Positions 1-9,527 of a stretch of DNA of 64,000 nt are shown here, piece by piece; the stretch's first letter is position 1; each line of letters begins with the position of its first letter. The stretch is from Roseateles hydrophilus (GTDB lineage Bacteria > Pseudomonadota > Gammaproteobacteria > Burkholderiales > Burkholderiaceae_C). Under the pieces are notes generated by a model, which saw nothing but the letters and a program-made list of their open reading frames with translations, was not told the DNA's origin and ran no database searches. A program made the translations under genes and the position numbers. The DNA is taken from contig NZ_JAPPUY010000005.1 in NCBI RefSeq assembly GCF_026712245.1, positions 248,001-312,000 on the forward strand, read 5' to 3'.

Positions 1-2
1 AC

Positions 3-1052
<1,050 letters not shown>

Positions 1053-1172
1053 TGCCCGCTTGCCGCCGCCCGGGAGGGCGGCGGTCTCCGGTCGGTCGGG
1101 GCCCGCATTTGTGTGCTTTTGTGACAGCAATGCGACAACCCCGCTTGCCGGGGCTTCCGGTCAGATTCACGA

Positions 1173-1823
1173 GTGGCTAATCTCCTAGGGTTTCCACCGT
1201 ATTCCGACGAGATGCTCCCGATTGAGTCTGCCGAGCCCATCGCCGCCGCCGTGCCGGCCGCCATGGTGACCCGCCGTCTGGTGCTGCGTCCCCCCAAGGA
1301 CAGCGATCTCGACACCCTGCTCGCCCTGCATGCCGACCCGGCCGTGAGCCGTTTTTGCGCCGCCGCCACGCCCAACGGCCGTGAGGCCACCGAGGCGCAA
1401 TTGCAGAGCTGGCTGTCGCATTGGCAGACGCACGGTTTCGGCCACTGGGCCATTGCCGAACGCGAGCAGCCCGATCAGCTCATCGGGTTCGGCGGCCTGA
1501 TGAACCGGCGCGTCGCCGGCCATGCCGGGCTGTACCTGTACTACCGCATCACGCCCCAGGCCTGGGGCCGCGGCCTGGCGTCCGAGATGGCGCTGCATGG
1601 CATCACGCAGGCCTTCGAGCAGCGCCAGGAAGGCGCCGTGGTGGCCGCCGTGCTGCCGAACAACATGCCCACGCGCAAGACGCTGGAGGGCCTGGGACTG
1701 CGGGCCAAGGGGACGCTGTCCTTCGGCCCGGGCAATGCCGCCGCGCTGCTGTACGAGCTGGGCGCCGACCGCTGGGCCAGCCTGCCCCGGTGCGAGCCCG
1801 AGCCGGTCGCCTTCGCCGCCTGA
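1173..1823 (+). CDS. GNAT family N-acetyltransferase (RimJ/RimL type)
   Basis: A predicted cytosolic acetyl-CoA-dependent N-acetyltransferase of 216 residues. The motif TRRLVLRPPKDSDLDTL near residues 31-47 is the typical first strand of the RimJ/RimL subgroup, and YRITPQAWGRGLASEM is the acetyl-CoA binding region (Q/RxxGxG/A). NNMPTRKTLEGLGLRAKG matches the conserved N-x-x-S/T motif late in the fold. The substrate cannot be read from the sequence; members modify ribosomal proteins, other proteins or small molecules. The start is uncertain: GTG at 1173 gives the longest frame, but ATG at 1212 or ATG at 1263 (just before the conserved domain) are equally possible and no strong Shine-Dalgarno decides. 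A 97-residue unknown protein follows 18 bp downstream and may be co-transcribed. Confidence 0.88.
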   Translation: MANLLGFPPYSDEMLPIESAEPIAAAVPAAMVTRRLVLRPPKDSDLDTLLALHADPAVSRFCAAATPNGREATEAQLQSWLSHWQTHGFGHWAIAEREQPDQLIGFGGLMNRRVAGHAGLYLYYRITPQAWGRGLASEMALHGITQAFEQRQEGAVVAAVLPNNMPTRKTLEGLGLRAKGTLSFGPGNAAALLYELGADRWASLPRCEPEPVAFAA

Positions 1824-1841
1824 GCGGCCCAGCGCGCCGCC

Positions 1842-2135
1842 ATGACCGACGGCTGGGACATCACCCCGCCCTTCAACGCCGAGGCGTCGCTGCAGACGCT
1901 CAAGCGCTTTCTGCGTGACCAGCGCGTGCTGGTCGAGCGCGCTGAGGCCTGGCAGCTGGCCGGCCAGCCCGTGCTCAAACTGGCGATCGAGGCCGGTGCG
2001 CTGCAGTTGCATCTGGCCCGACGCCCGGCGCGCACGCCGGAGTGGGAGCGGCTCGCGCTGGGCTCGGCCGTCGACGTGCGGCGCGCGCAGGACGAGATCA
2101 GGCGCCGGCTCGCCCGCTGGCAGGACGACGACTGA
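1842..2135 (+). CDS. Small conserved hypothetical protein
   Basis: A 97-residue, highly charged soluble protein with no signal peptide or membrane segment. It starts with ATG 18 bp after the acetyltransferase stop, in the same direction, and ends QDDD. The composition (many Arg, Ala, Leu and Glu, with a long amphipathic stretch in the middle) suggests a mostly helical small protein. I do not recognise a family. Codon use is strongly GC-biased at third positions like the neighbours, which supports real coding. Its function cannot be inferred beyond possible co-expression with the acetyltransferase. Confidence 0.65.
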   Translation: MTDGWDITPPFNAEASLQTLKRFLRDQRVLVERAEAWQLAGQPVLKLAIEAGALQLHLARRPARTPEWERLALGSAVDVRRAQDEIRRRLARWQDDD

Positions 2136-2313
2136 CGCACGCATCTGCGCCGCAAATGTGGGAATCCACACAGACGCGCAGCGTGGAAAGCCTGATGCTC
2201 GCGGCACGCGACCTTCTCACGCGGAGGTCCGGATTTGTTCCGCTGCCCCCTGGCAGCCTGCCCACGACGGCGGCTCCACCGAAGAGCGCCGTCCAACCGT
2301 AGGAGACATTGCG

Positions 2314-3285
2314 ATGCGCACCCACCTGCTGCTGGCCGCCGGCCTCATGGCCGCCCTGCCTGCGTTTGCCCAGTACCCCGGCGACAAGCCCGTCACCATC
2401 GTCGTGCCCTTCGCGGCCGGCGGCCCCACCGACAAGGTCGCGCGCGACCTGGCCGAGGCGCTGCGCAAGCCGCTGGGCGCCACCGTCATCATCGAGAACG
2501 TCGGCGGCGTCGGTGGCACGCTGGGCGCCAACAAGGTGGCCAAGGCCTCGCCTGACGGCCACACGCTGCTGCTGCACCACATCGGCCTCGCCACGGCCAC
2601 GGCGCTGTACCGCAACCTGCCCTACAAGACGCTGGAAGACTTCGAGTACCTGGGCATGGTCAATGAAGTGCCGATGACGCTGATCGGCCGTCCCGACCTG
2701 CCGGCCAACAGCTATGCCGACCTCGCCAAGTGGATGACGGCCAACAAGGGCAAGATCAACCTGGCCAATGCCGGCGTGGGTTCGGCTTCGCACCTGTGCG
2801 GCCTGCTGTTCCAGCAGACGGTGCAGATCGACATGACCACCGTGCCGTACAAGGGCACGGCACCGGCCATGAACGACCTGCTGGGCGGCCAGGTCGACAT
2901 CATGTGCGACCAGACCACCAACACCACCGGCCAGATCGAGGCCGGCAAGGTCAAGGCCTTCGCCGTCATGTCGGCCAAGCGCCTGACCAGCGGCTCGCTG
3001 GCCAAGCTGCCCACGGCGGACGAGTCGGGCCTGAAGGGCTTCAACCTCGCCATTTGGCACGGCCTGTACGCGCCCAAGGGCACGCCCAAGGCGGTCGTGG
3101 ACAAGGTCAACACCGCGCTGCGCGCGGCACTGAAGGACGCTGACTTCCAGAAGCGCCAGCAGGCGCTCGGCGCGGTCATCATCAGCGACGCGCGCGTCGG
3201 CACGGCCGAACACAAGAAGTTCGTCGAGGCCGAGATCAACAAGCTGGGCCCCATCATCAAGGCCGCCGGCCAGTACGCCGACTGA
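2314..3285 (+). CDS. Tripartite tricarboxylate transporter substrate-binding protein (TctC/Bug family)
   Basis: A periplasmic solute-binding protein of 323 residues, of the Bug/TctC family that is very expanded in Burkholderiales. It begins with a Sec signal peptide (MRTHLLLAAGLMAALPAFA, then QYP) and carries the family hallmarks: KPVTIVVPFAAGGPTDKVAR at the start of the mature protein, ENVGGVGGTLGANKVAKA and SPDGHTLLL. Such proteins capture carboxylates or related small acids for a TctAB-type permease, but no tctA/tctB genes are adjacent, so this is one of the usual orphan copies. The start is ATG 2314 with a good Shine-Dalgarno (AGGAGA at 2301-2306). An intrinsic terminator follows at 3337-3371. 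The ligand is unknown. Confidence 0.95.
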   Translation: MRTHLLLAAGLMAALPAFAQYPGDKPVTIVVPFAAGGPTDKVARDLAEALRKPLGATVIIENVGGVGGTLGANKVAKASPDGHTLLLHHIGLATATALYRNLPYKTLEDFEYLGMVNEVPMTLIGRPDLPANSYADLAKWMTANKGKINLANAGVGSASHLCGLLFQQTVQIDMTTVPYKGTAPAMNDLLGGQVDIMCDQTTNTTGQIEAGKVKAFAVMSAKRLTSGSLAKLPTADESGLKGFNLAIWHGLYAPKGTPKAVVDKVNTALRAALKDADFQKRQQALGAVIISDARVGTAEHKKFVEAEINKLGPIIKAAGQYAD

Positions 3286-3336
3286 GCCCCCGCGCGCGCC
3301 AGCAGCGCGCCTGACGGCGCTGCTGCGTCACCCTGC

Positions 3337-3371
3337 AAAGGCCTGCCATGCACTGCGTGGCAGGCCTTTTT
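3337..3371 (+). terminator. Rho-independent terminator after the Bug gene
   Basis: A 10-bp perfect stem (AGGCCTGCCA at 3339-3348 pairing with TGGCAGGCCT at 3358-3367) with a 9-nt loop is followed by a run of T. An A-run precedes the stem, so it may work in both directions. It separates the Bug gene from the Tad locus. Confidence 0.9.
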
Positions 3372-3494
3372 CGTTGGGTGGCAGCCTGGCGGGATCTGCG
3401 GGGCCAGGGCTTGCTGCTGCAGTGCAGCAGTTCTCCTACACGACGGGCCAGCCGCACCTCCCCCCAAACCTCTGGGATGCCGCTGGTAACTCTT

Positions 3495-3522
3495 TTGACG
3501 CGGCGCCACACATCCATGTAAT
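3495..3522 (+). promoter_or_regulatory. Candidate sigma-70 promoter upstream of the Tad locus
   Basis: TTGACG at 3495-3500 and TGTAAT at 3517-3522 are separated by 16 bp and match the -35 and -10 consensus at 5 of 6 positions each. It lies 160 bp upstream of the Flp-like pilin start in a 310-bp non-coding stretch (3372-3682), where I see no other gene. It would start the Tad operon with a long 5' leader. This is a pattern match only. Confidence 0.45.
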
Positions 3523-3682
3523 CCAGGTAACCAGTTGTTGAGAGCGTGAATTGGGTCACGACAGCGTCCCTAGACTGCGCCGGGCCATGAGAAAGCGTAA
3601 CTGTTCAGTTGAGCGGCATCGTGGCGCAACCGGCTCCAGCTTCGGTGGGGAGCCACGCCTCATTCACACCTTGGAGTTACCC

Positions 3683-3949
3683 ATGTCGTTCCACAGCAAG
3701 CGCCAGCAACGCGGTCAGGGCATGACCGAATACATCATCATCGTGGCGCTGATCGCCATCGCCGCCATCGCCGTCTACCAGATGTTCGGCAACACCGTGC
3801 GCAGCCAGACGGCCGCCATCGCCCAGGAACTGGCCGGCAATGACGGCACCGATTCCAAGGACAACGCGCAGACCGCCGCTGCAGCTGCGGCCACCGAGGC
3901 CAACGTCAAGCGCAACCTCGACACCTACACCGGCAACGCTGCCAAGTAA
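3683..3949 (+). CDS. Flp-type (type IVb) pilin-like protein
   Basis: Probable major pilin of the Tad pilus, 88 residues. A short basic leader ending in RG is followed by QGMTEY, which fits the Flp prepilin cleavage rule (cut after Gly, Glu at +5, Tyr at +6), then the hydrophobic helix IIIVALIAIAAIAVYQMF. The rest is a short, Ala/Thr/Asn-rich polar tail, as expected of an Flp subunit, although slightly longer than classical Flp1. The start ATG 3683 is preceded by a GGAG Shine-Dalgarno; an upstream extension of the frame has no leader-like sequence and was rejected. The prepilin peptidase needed for processing (TadV/CpaA) is not in this window. Confidence 0.85.
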   Translation: MSFHSKRQQRGQGMTEYIIIVALIAIAAIAVYQMFGNTVRSQTAAIAQELAGNDGTDSKDNAQTAAAAAATEANVKRNLDTYTGNAAK

Positions 3950-4047
3950 GGCGCACGCCGCGCGGCTTGGCTGCGCGGCCTGTTGCACCGAGTGTTTCGG
4001 GAGGCGGGCCGGGATGGCCAGCTTCTCGCCCCCAGGGAATTTTCATC

Positions 4048-6921
4048 GTGTTGCGTCCGCACGCCGCCTTGGCGAGCTCCGCCGTGCTCGGCAGCCTTTT
4101 GGGGCTGTGCCAGGGCTGGCCGTGGGGCTGGCTGCCTGCCCAGTTGCTGCTCGCGCTGCAACTGGCGCTGCTGTTCGCGCCCGGCGTGGGTGCGGGCGCG
4201 GCGGCTTTGCGTGCGGCGGCCTTCGGCGCGGCGATGGCGCTGGCCGGCTATGCCGGCTTCCTGAGCGACTTGCCCGGTGCCGCGCCGGGCACGCTGCTGC
4301 TGGCGGGGGCCGGCCTGGTGGCCGTGCATGCGCTGCTGCTGGCGGCATGCGCGGCGCTGGCGGTGCGGCTGCCGGCCAGCCCGGCCGTGCATGCGCTGCT
4401 GGCCTGGCCGGCGCTGTGGTGCCTGCACGAGGCGCTGCTGGCGCAAGGCCCGCTGGCCATGCCCTGGCTGCGCCTGGGGCAGCTGCAGGCGCCGTACGGC
4501 CCCTGGGCGGCGGCGCTGCCGCTGGGCGGCACGCTGCTGGCCGGCCTGCTGATGTGGTGGACCGCCGCGCTGCTGTGGCGGGCCGTGGGCCAGCCGGCCG
4601 AGCGGCGCCGTGCGCTGCTGGCCGGCCTGGCGCTGCTGGCCGTGGTGAACGGCCTGGGCCGGCTGACGTGGACGCAGGCCAGCGGCGAGCTGGCCGCTGT
4701 GCTGCTGCAGCCAGGCGCAGCGCCTGAGGCCGCTGACGAAGCTGGCACGCAGCAGCGCATGGCCGCGTTGATGTCGGCCGCGGAGGCGGCGCGCTCGCAG
4801 CTGCTGGTGAGCCCGCAGCTGGCCCTGCGCAAGACCGCGTCGGCGCTGCCGGACGACTACCTGCGCCAGCTCGCCCATGCGCTGGACCGCCGCGACAGCG
4901 ACCTGCTGCTGGGCCTGTACGTGGCGCAGGGCGATGGCCGGCTGCAAAACGCCGTGCTGTCGCTGGGCAGCTCCGGCCCGCAGCGTTACCTGAAGCGCCA
5001 GCTGTTTCCGTTTGGCGAGTTCCTGCCCGCGCAGGGCGCGTTGCGCGACTGGCTGGCCGGCGGGCAGCCGCGGCAGGACACGGCGCGTGGCCCGGCCGAT
5101 GCCGAACCGCTGTGGCTGGGTGGCCACCGGGCCAGCCTCAGCGTCTGTTTCGAGCTGGCCTTCCCGGGCCTGTGGCGGCAGGAGGCGGCCACCAGCGAGG
5201 TGCTGGTCAATCTGTCCTCGGCGGCCGCCCATCCGGGCGCGCTGCTGCAGCGCCAGTTCGACCAGCAGGCCGCGGCGCGGGCACTGGAGTTCCAGAAGCC
5301 GCTGCTGCATGCCACCGACATCGGCGGCGCCTTCGCGCTGGACGCTGCCGGCCACACCGTCGCGCGGCTGGCGCGTGACGCCACCGCCAGCCTGCCGGTC
5401 ACGCTGCAGGCGCGCCGCGGGCTGACGCCGTTCGCCCGCGTCGGCGACGCGCTGGCGCTGTCGCTGGCCGTGGCGGGCCTGGTGCTGGCGTGGCTGTCGC
5501 AAGCGGGGGCGGCCGCCCAGCCGCGGCTGCGCCTGCAGGCCCAGCGGGGCCAGGTCTTGATGGCGGGTGTGGCGCTGATCCTGATGTCGGCCGGCCTGCT
5601 GTACTACATGGTCAACAGCGGCCAGGCCGTCACCGAGAAGATGCGTGTGACCAACGCCGCCGACGCAGCTGCCTACAGCGCCGGTGTCGTGGAGGCGCGG
5701 GCACTGAACTACGACGCCTACCTGAACCGCGCGATGGTGGCCAACCAGATCGCCATCGCGCAGATGGTCAGCGTGGGCTCCTGGGTGCGCTACTTCGCCA
5801 ATGCGGTGGACGAGGTGCCGGCCTCGGGCACGGACATCTTCTTCATGATGTCGCCCAGCCTGGAGGGCTACAAGATCCTGGCCATCTTCGCGGCCACCAA
5901 GGTGGTGCTGGAGTACTACACCGGCCAGAGCGCGAACTACTACGCCGACTACGTGCTGCAGTACGGCATCGGCCCCATCATCGCGGTGCACGACGCCGTC
6001 GTCGGCGCCATGGCGGCCTCGCAGGGCGCCGTGCATGCCAACCTGATCGCGGGCGTGCGGCAGAAGCAGATCGCCGACGACGTGGCGCAGGCCATGGACC
6101 CGCAGCTCAAGACCCAGGTGGTGCTGGCCTCGCACGGCTTCGACAACTTCACCAAGTCCTACGCCAACAACGACCGCGGCCGCTTTGCCGACGTGACCAT
6201 GCGCTCGCGCGACGACTTCAGCCGCGAGCGGAACTGGACGGTGAGCGCCCCGGACATCCCGCTGTTCAAGAAGAACGGCGAGATGAAGAAGCGCGCCGGC
6301 ACCGAGCTGGTCGGCTACGACGAGTGGCGCGGCATGGACACGCTGGAGCTGCACGGCGAACGCTTTGGCTGCGGCAAGCTGGGGCTGAGCTGGTGCGGCG
6401 ACATCCAGAAGCCGCTGGGCTGGGCGGCGGTCAACATTCCCAAGAACAACTGCAGCGGCAGCGGCAGCGGCAGCAGCGCCAATGGCTACCACGGCAACGC
6501 CTATGGCGAGAACCGCCGCACCGCCAACAAGGCCGAGGGCGAGATGGAGCAGCCCGGCTACTACTGCTTCAGTGGCCTGCCCGCCGTGCGCGAGCTGCGC
6601 AACGTGGCGCCCGACGCCGAGCTGAGCACCGGCATCACCCTCTTCGTCACCAAGGACCACGCCCAGCTGCGCACCTCCGGCGGCGCCGCCCAGGCCAAGC
6701 CTTCGGGCCAGCTGGCGCTGTTCGACGACAAGCCGGCCGGCGCCAAGCTCGCGGCGCTGGCCCGGGCGCAGGTGTTCTTCGATCGCATCTCGCCGCGCGC
6801 CGATGGCCGCACCGAGATCGCGAGCCTCTACAACCCGTACTGGCGTGTGCGCCTGGTGGCGCCCACGGCGGCCGACCGGGCCTGGGCTGCGGCCCAGCAG
6901 GGAGGGCTGGCGTTGCCATGA
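4048..6921 (+). CDS. Fusion of degenerate Lnt-like N-acyltransferase and TadG-like pilus protein
   Basis: A single open frame of about 957 residues with two parts. Residues 1 to about 495 resemble apolipoprotein N-acyltransferase (Lnt): a hydrophobic multi-helix N-terminal region, a nitrilase-fold domain, and a final membrane helix near 470-490. Of the Lnt Glu-Lys-Cys triad, Lys316 (YLKRQLFPFGEF) and Cys367 (SVCFELAF) are present, but the Glu position reads Gln257 (LLVSPQLAL, where active enzymes have PE), so acyl transfer is doubtful. From about residue 499 a TadG/TadE-like part begins (QRGQVLMAGVALILMSAG), with a long extracellular region and a Gly-Ser linker. GTG 4048 has AGGGA upstream; TTG 3967 is a longer alternative. 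It lies between pilin and TadE genes. I infer a structural pilus-assembly role rather than lipoprotein maturation. Confidence 0.8.
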   Translation: MLRPHAALASSAVLGSLLGLCQGWPWGWLPAQLLLALQLALLFAPGVGAGAAALRAAAFGAAMALAGYAGFLSDLPGAAPGTLLLAGAGLVAVHALLLAACAALAVRLPASPAVHALLAWPALWCLHEALLAQGPLAMPWLRLGQLQAPYGPWAAALPLGGTLLAGLLMWWTAALLWRAVGQPAERRRALLAGLALLAVVNGLGRLTWTQASGELAAVLLQPGAAPEAADEAGTQQRMAALMSAAEAARSQLLVSPQLALRKTASALPDDYLRQLAHALDRRDSDLLLGLYVAQGDGRLQNAVLSLGSSGPQRYLKRQLFPFGEFLPAQGALRDWLAGGQPRQDTARGPADAEPLWLGGHRASLSVCFELAFPGLWRQEAATSEVLVNLSSAAAHPGALLQRQFDQQAAARALEFQKPLLHATDIGGAFALDAAGHTVARLARDATASLPVTLQARRGLTPFARVGDALALSLAVAGLVLAWLSQAGAAAQPRLRLQAQRGQVLMAGVALILMSAGLLYYMVNSGQAVTEKMRVTNAADAAAYSAGVVEARALNYDAYLNRAMVANQIAIAQMVSVGSWVRYFANAVDEVPASGTDIFFMMSPSLEGYKILAIFAATKVVLEYYTGQSANYYADYVLQYGIGPIIAVHDAVVGAMAASQGAVHANLIAGVRQKQIADDVAQAMDPQLKTQVVLASHGFDNFTKSYANNDRGRFADVTMRSRDDFSRERNWTVSAPDIPLFKKNGEMKKRAGTELVGYDEWRGMDTLELHGERFGCGKLGLSWCGDIQKPLGWAAVNIPKNNCSGSGSGSSANGYHGNAYGENRRTANKAEGEMEQPGYYCFSGLPAVRELRNVAPDAELSTGITLFVTKDHAQLRTSGGAAQAKPSGQLALFDDKPAGAKLAALARAQVFFDRISPRADGRTEIASLYNPYWRVRLVAPTAADRAWAAAQQGGLALP

Positions 6922-7007
6922 GCGTCGTCAAGCGTCCCCACTGCCAGCACCTCGCCGCAGCCTGCCGTGCGCAAGCGCGGCCCATCCGTCGTCGAGGAGG
7001 CGCCGCG

Positions 7008-7742
7008 ATGCGCATGTCCCAGCCCGCGCGCCGCGCGCAGCGCGGCCAGTCCACCGTGGAGTTCGTCGTGGCGGCGCTGGCGCTGCTGCCGCTGTTCATC
7101 GCCGTGCCGCTGCTGGGCAAGTACCTGGACCTGTTCCAGGCCACCGAGGCCGCCAGCCGCTACGTGGCCTTCGAGGGCGTGGCCCGCAATTCGTCCAGCA
7201 GCTGGAAGACCGACGCCGAGCTGAGCCTGGAGGTGCGCCGGCGCTTCTTCAGCACCTCCGGCGCCCCCATCAAGACCGGCGACGCCGCGGGCGACTTCGC
7301 GGCCGACCGCAACCCCATCTGGACCGACCACACCGGCAAGCCGCTGATCGCCAAGTTCGAGGACGACGTGACCGTGGCCACCACCGTCAGCGGCAAGAAC
7401 GCGATCGCCGCGACGGCGCCGTTCCGCGGCTGGTTGGGGCTGAGCCACGACAACTGGTACAGCGGCACCGTGACCGTGAACATGGCCGACACGTCGCTGG
7501 TGCCCACCATGCCCACGACGCGCCGCACCGTGCTGCTGGCCGATGCCTGGACGGCGCGCAACAACGCGCAGGTGCGCAACCGCATCGAGGACGGCGGCCT
7601 GGGCGTCTACCCCATCGGCCAGGCCAAGGCGGTGGTGGACCTGATCGGGCTGATCCCCCCCACCGTCAACGACCCCGCGCTGAAGGTCGGCGACCACGAC
7701 TGGGACATCGTGCCCTGCGACCGGCTCAAGGAGGGCTGCTGA
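7008..7742 (+). CDS. TadE-like pseudopilin
   Basis: Minor pilin/pseudopilin of the Tad system, 244 residues. After a basic leader, RGQSTVEFVVAALALLPLF has the processing pattern of TadE (Gly then Glu at +5) and a membrane helix. The remainder is a predicted periplasmic/extracytoplasmic domain ending in a Cys-containing tail (VPCDRLKEGC), with the two Cys possibly disulfide-bonded. I chose ATG 7008 because GAGGAGG sits 7 bp upstream; an ATG at 6918 overlapping the previous stop would add an implausible 30-residue leader. It follows the Lnt-TadG fusion and overlaps the next gene by 1 nt (TGATG). Confidence 0.82.
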   Translation: MRMSQPARRAQRGQSTVEFVVAALALLPLFIAVPLLGKYLDLFQATEAASRYVAFEGVARNSSSSWKTDAELSLEVRRRFFSTSGAPIKTGDAAGDFAADRNPIWTDHTGKPLIAKFEDDVTVATTVSGKNAIAATAPFRGWLGLSHDNWYSGTVTVNMADTSLVPTMPTTRRTVLLADAWTARNNAQVRNRIEDGGLGVYPIGQAKAVVDLIGLIPPTVNDPALKVGDHDWDIVPCDRLKEGC

Positions 7743-8425
7743 TGCGCCTGCATGCCGCGACGGCTGCCCTGCTGCTGCTGGCCGGTGCCTGCGGCGCATC
7801 GCCCTGGCCCGAGCTGCCGCTGCCCGAGGGCGTGCGCGCCCAGAGCGTGGCCGCCGACAGCGTGCTCAACGGCCGCCGCGCCCGCATCCTGCGCGCCGAG
7901 TTCAGTGGCAGCGTGGACGACGCGCTGGCCTTCTACCGCGCACAGTTCGGCAAGCAGCATGTCGAGAACCCGCTGCGCGACGCCCGCGTCATTGCGGCTC
8001 GCCAGGGCGACTACTTCAACACCGTGCAGCTGCGCGAGCTGGCGCCGGGCCGCGTGCAGGCCACGCTGATGAGCACGCTGATGACCGGCCCTGGCGAGCT
8101 CAGCCGCGTGCTGCGCGACACCCAGCGCCTGCTGCCCGCCGACTCCACGGTGATGAACACCATGGAGTCCAGCGACGACGGCCGCCGCGCCGTGATGCTG
8201 ACCGCGATGAACGCCGTGGACCTGCAGACCAACCGCGATGAGCTGGTGCGCGGCCTGCGCCAGCGCGGCCTGAACCTGGCGCGCGAGGAGCGTGCGCCGC
8301 TGGCCCGCGGCAGCGCACTGACGCTGTGGGCCGAGAGCGCGCAGGAGGAGGCCACGCTCAGCGTCATCGACGCGGGCGAGCACCGCCTGGTGGTGATCAA
8401 CCGCGTGCGCGAGGCCCGGCCATGA
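7742..8425 (+). CDS. Tad-locus exported protein of unknown function
   Basis: A 227-residue protein with an N-terminal signal (MRLHAATAALLLLAGACGA) that might be a lipoprotein signal, although the residues before the Cys do not form a standard lipobox. The mature part is soluble and mixed alpha/beta in pattern (for example VDDALAFYRAQFGKQ and STVMNTMESSDDGRRAVML). It starts at ATG 7742, overlapping the TadE-like stop by 1 nt, and its own stop overlaps the next small pilin gene by 4 nt (ATGA), so it is translationally coupled inside the Tad operon. No family recognised; an accessory role in pilus assembly in the periplasm is inferred from position only. Confidence 0.75.
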   Translation: MRLHAATAALLLLAGACGASPWPELPLPEGVRAQSVAADSVLNGRRARILRAEFSGSVDDALAFYRAQFGKQHVENPLRDARVIAARQGDYFNTVQLRELAPGRVQATLMSTLMTGPGELSRVLRDTQRLLPADSTVMNTMESSDDGRRAVMLTAMNAVDLQTNRDELVRGLRQRGLNLAREERAPLARGSALTLWAESAQEEATLSVIDAGEHRLVVINRVREARP

Positions 8426-8616
8426 GGCGCGGCGTGCAGCGGCGCGTGCGCGGCCAGGCGATGGTGGAGTACCTCGTCGTGGGCCTCGCGGTGGCGGCCA
8501 TGTTCTTCCTGCCCTGGGATGGCAACCCGGGCAGCGACACCGTCGTCGAGCTGATGCTGGACGCCATCCGCACCGCGTTTGCCAAGTTCCTGAGTGCCGT
8601 ATCACTGCCCGTCTGA
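8422..8616 (+). CDS. Small Flp/TadE-like pilin
   Basis: A 64-residue prepilin-like protein. A basic leader (MRRGVQRRVRG) is followed by QAMVEY and the hydrophobic stretch LVVGLAVAAMFFLPW, which again fits cleavage after Gly with Glu at +5. The tail is only about 40 residues. It overlaps the upstream gene by 4 nt (ATGA) and precedes cpaB by 18 bp. It is probably a minor pilin; the Tad locus has a second, longer Flp-like gene at 3683, so which of the two is the main fibre subunit cannot be told from sequence alone. Confidence 0.78.
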   Translation: MRRGVQRRVRGQAMVEYLVVGLAVAAMFFLPWDGNPGSDTVVELMLDAIRTAFAKFLSAVSLPV

Positions 8617-8634
8617 GGGCTGGACCAACAAGAC

Positions 8635-9507
8635 ATGAGATTTGCGATCAATCGAAGCTGGCTGCTGCTGGGCGTGGCCCTGGTGCTGGGCGGGGTGTCG
8701 GCCTATGGCGTGAAGCGCTACATCGAGCAGCACGTGGAGGACATCGAGGCCCGCAGCCGCGCCAAGCGCACGGTGAAGGTGGTGGTGCCCAAGGAAGACC
8801 TCGCCAAGGGCACCGTGCTGCAGGCCGCACACGTGGCCGTGCGCGAGGTGCCGCAGGAGTGGACGCACTCCAACGCCATCTCGCCCGAGCAGTTCGAGCG
8901 CGTGGAAGGCCAGCCGCTGGCCTACCCGGTGGCGCGCGGCGAGATGCTGCTGTGGTCGCTGCTGGAGGGCGGGCGCTCGCCGTCGTTCTCGGCGCGGCTG
9001 CCCACGGGCCAGCGCGGCATCACGGTCACGGTGGACGAGGTGAACTCCATCTCCGGCCTGCTGCAGCCCGGCGACCGCATCGACCTGATGGTCACCGTCA
9101 AGCACGAGCAGAAGAGCTACCTGTTCCCGCTGCTGCAGAACGTGACCGTGCTGGCCACCGGCGCGCAGGCCATCCCCGTGGCCGGCTGGGACGGCAAGGA
9201 CAGCAGCAAACGCAGCTTCTCCACCGTCACGCTGGAGACCTCGCCCGAGGACGGCCGCCGCGTCATCGCGGCGCGCGAGGTGGGCAAGCTCACCGCCATG
9301 CTGCGTGCGCCGGGCGACAAGGCCGAGGTGGCCGCCACGCGCACCGACGCGATGACGCTGCTGGGCCTGGGCGGCGCGGCCGTGTCCGACGAGCGCGTGC
9401 CCGTCATCTACGGCGGCGGCGCGCTCAAGGCCATTCCGCCGCTGGGCCGTGCGCCCGCCGCTGCGGCCGCGCCCGCTGCCCCCGTCCTCTCGCCCGCCCG
9501 CCCTTGA
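8635..9507 (+). CDS. cpaB: Flp pilus assembly protein CpaB (RcpC)
   Basis: CpaB/RcpC of the Tad machine, 290 residues, an inner-membrane-anchored periplasmic protein that cooperates with the secretin. There is an N-terminal membrane helix (about residues 9-25), then a SAF/CpaB domain (KVVVPKEDLAKGTVLQAAHV) and the RcpC motif GITVTVDEVNSISGLLQPGDRIDL written here across residues 124-147. The C-terminus is an Ala/Pro-rich tail. It begins with ATG 18 bp after a small pilin gene and is followed after 20 bp by the secretin gene, the usual cpaB-cpaC order. Confidence 0.93.
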   Translation: MRFAINRSWLLLGVALVLGGVSAYGVKRYIEQHVEDIEARSRAKRTVKVVVPKEDLAKGTVLQAAHVAVREVPQEWTHSNAISPEQFERVEGQPLAYPVARGEMLLWSLLEGGRSPSFSARLPTGQRGITVTVDEVNSISGLLQPGDRIDLMVTVKHEQKSYLFPLLQNVTVLATGAQAIPVAGWDGKDSSKRSFSTVTLETSPEDGRRVIAAREVGKLTAMLRAPGDKAEVAATRTDAMTLLGLGGAAVSDERVPVIYGGGALKAIPPLGRAPAAAAAPAAPVLSPARP

Positions 9508-9527
9508 GCGCCCCGAGCGCCCTGGTG

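Noticed and set aside
1062-1085. GC-rich hairpin after htpG
   Set aside because: A strong stem but no T-run, so I do not call it an intrinsic terminator; it could still act in a Rho-dependent end.
6445-6478. Short tandem repeat of AGCGGC units
   Set aside because: It encodes a Gly-Ser linker in the TadG-like part; ordinary low-complexity coding sequence rather than a functional DNA repeat.
3925-6660. A 911-codon open frame on the minus strand opposite the Lnt-TadG fusion
   Set aside because: It is a mirror of GC-rich codons on the plus strand: composition is dominated by Arg, Gln, His and Gly, there are no domains, and the plus strand has clear Tad and Lnt motifs.
9117-9407. Short minus-strand frames inside cpaB and similar genes
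   Set aside because: All are shadows of strongly coding plus-strand genes with no start signals or recognisable products.
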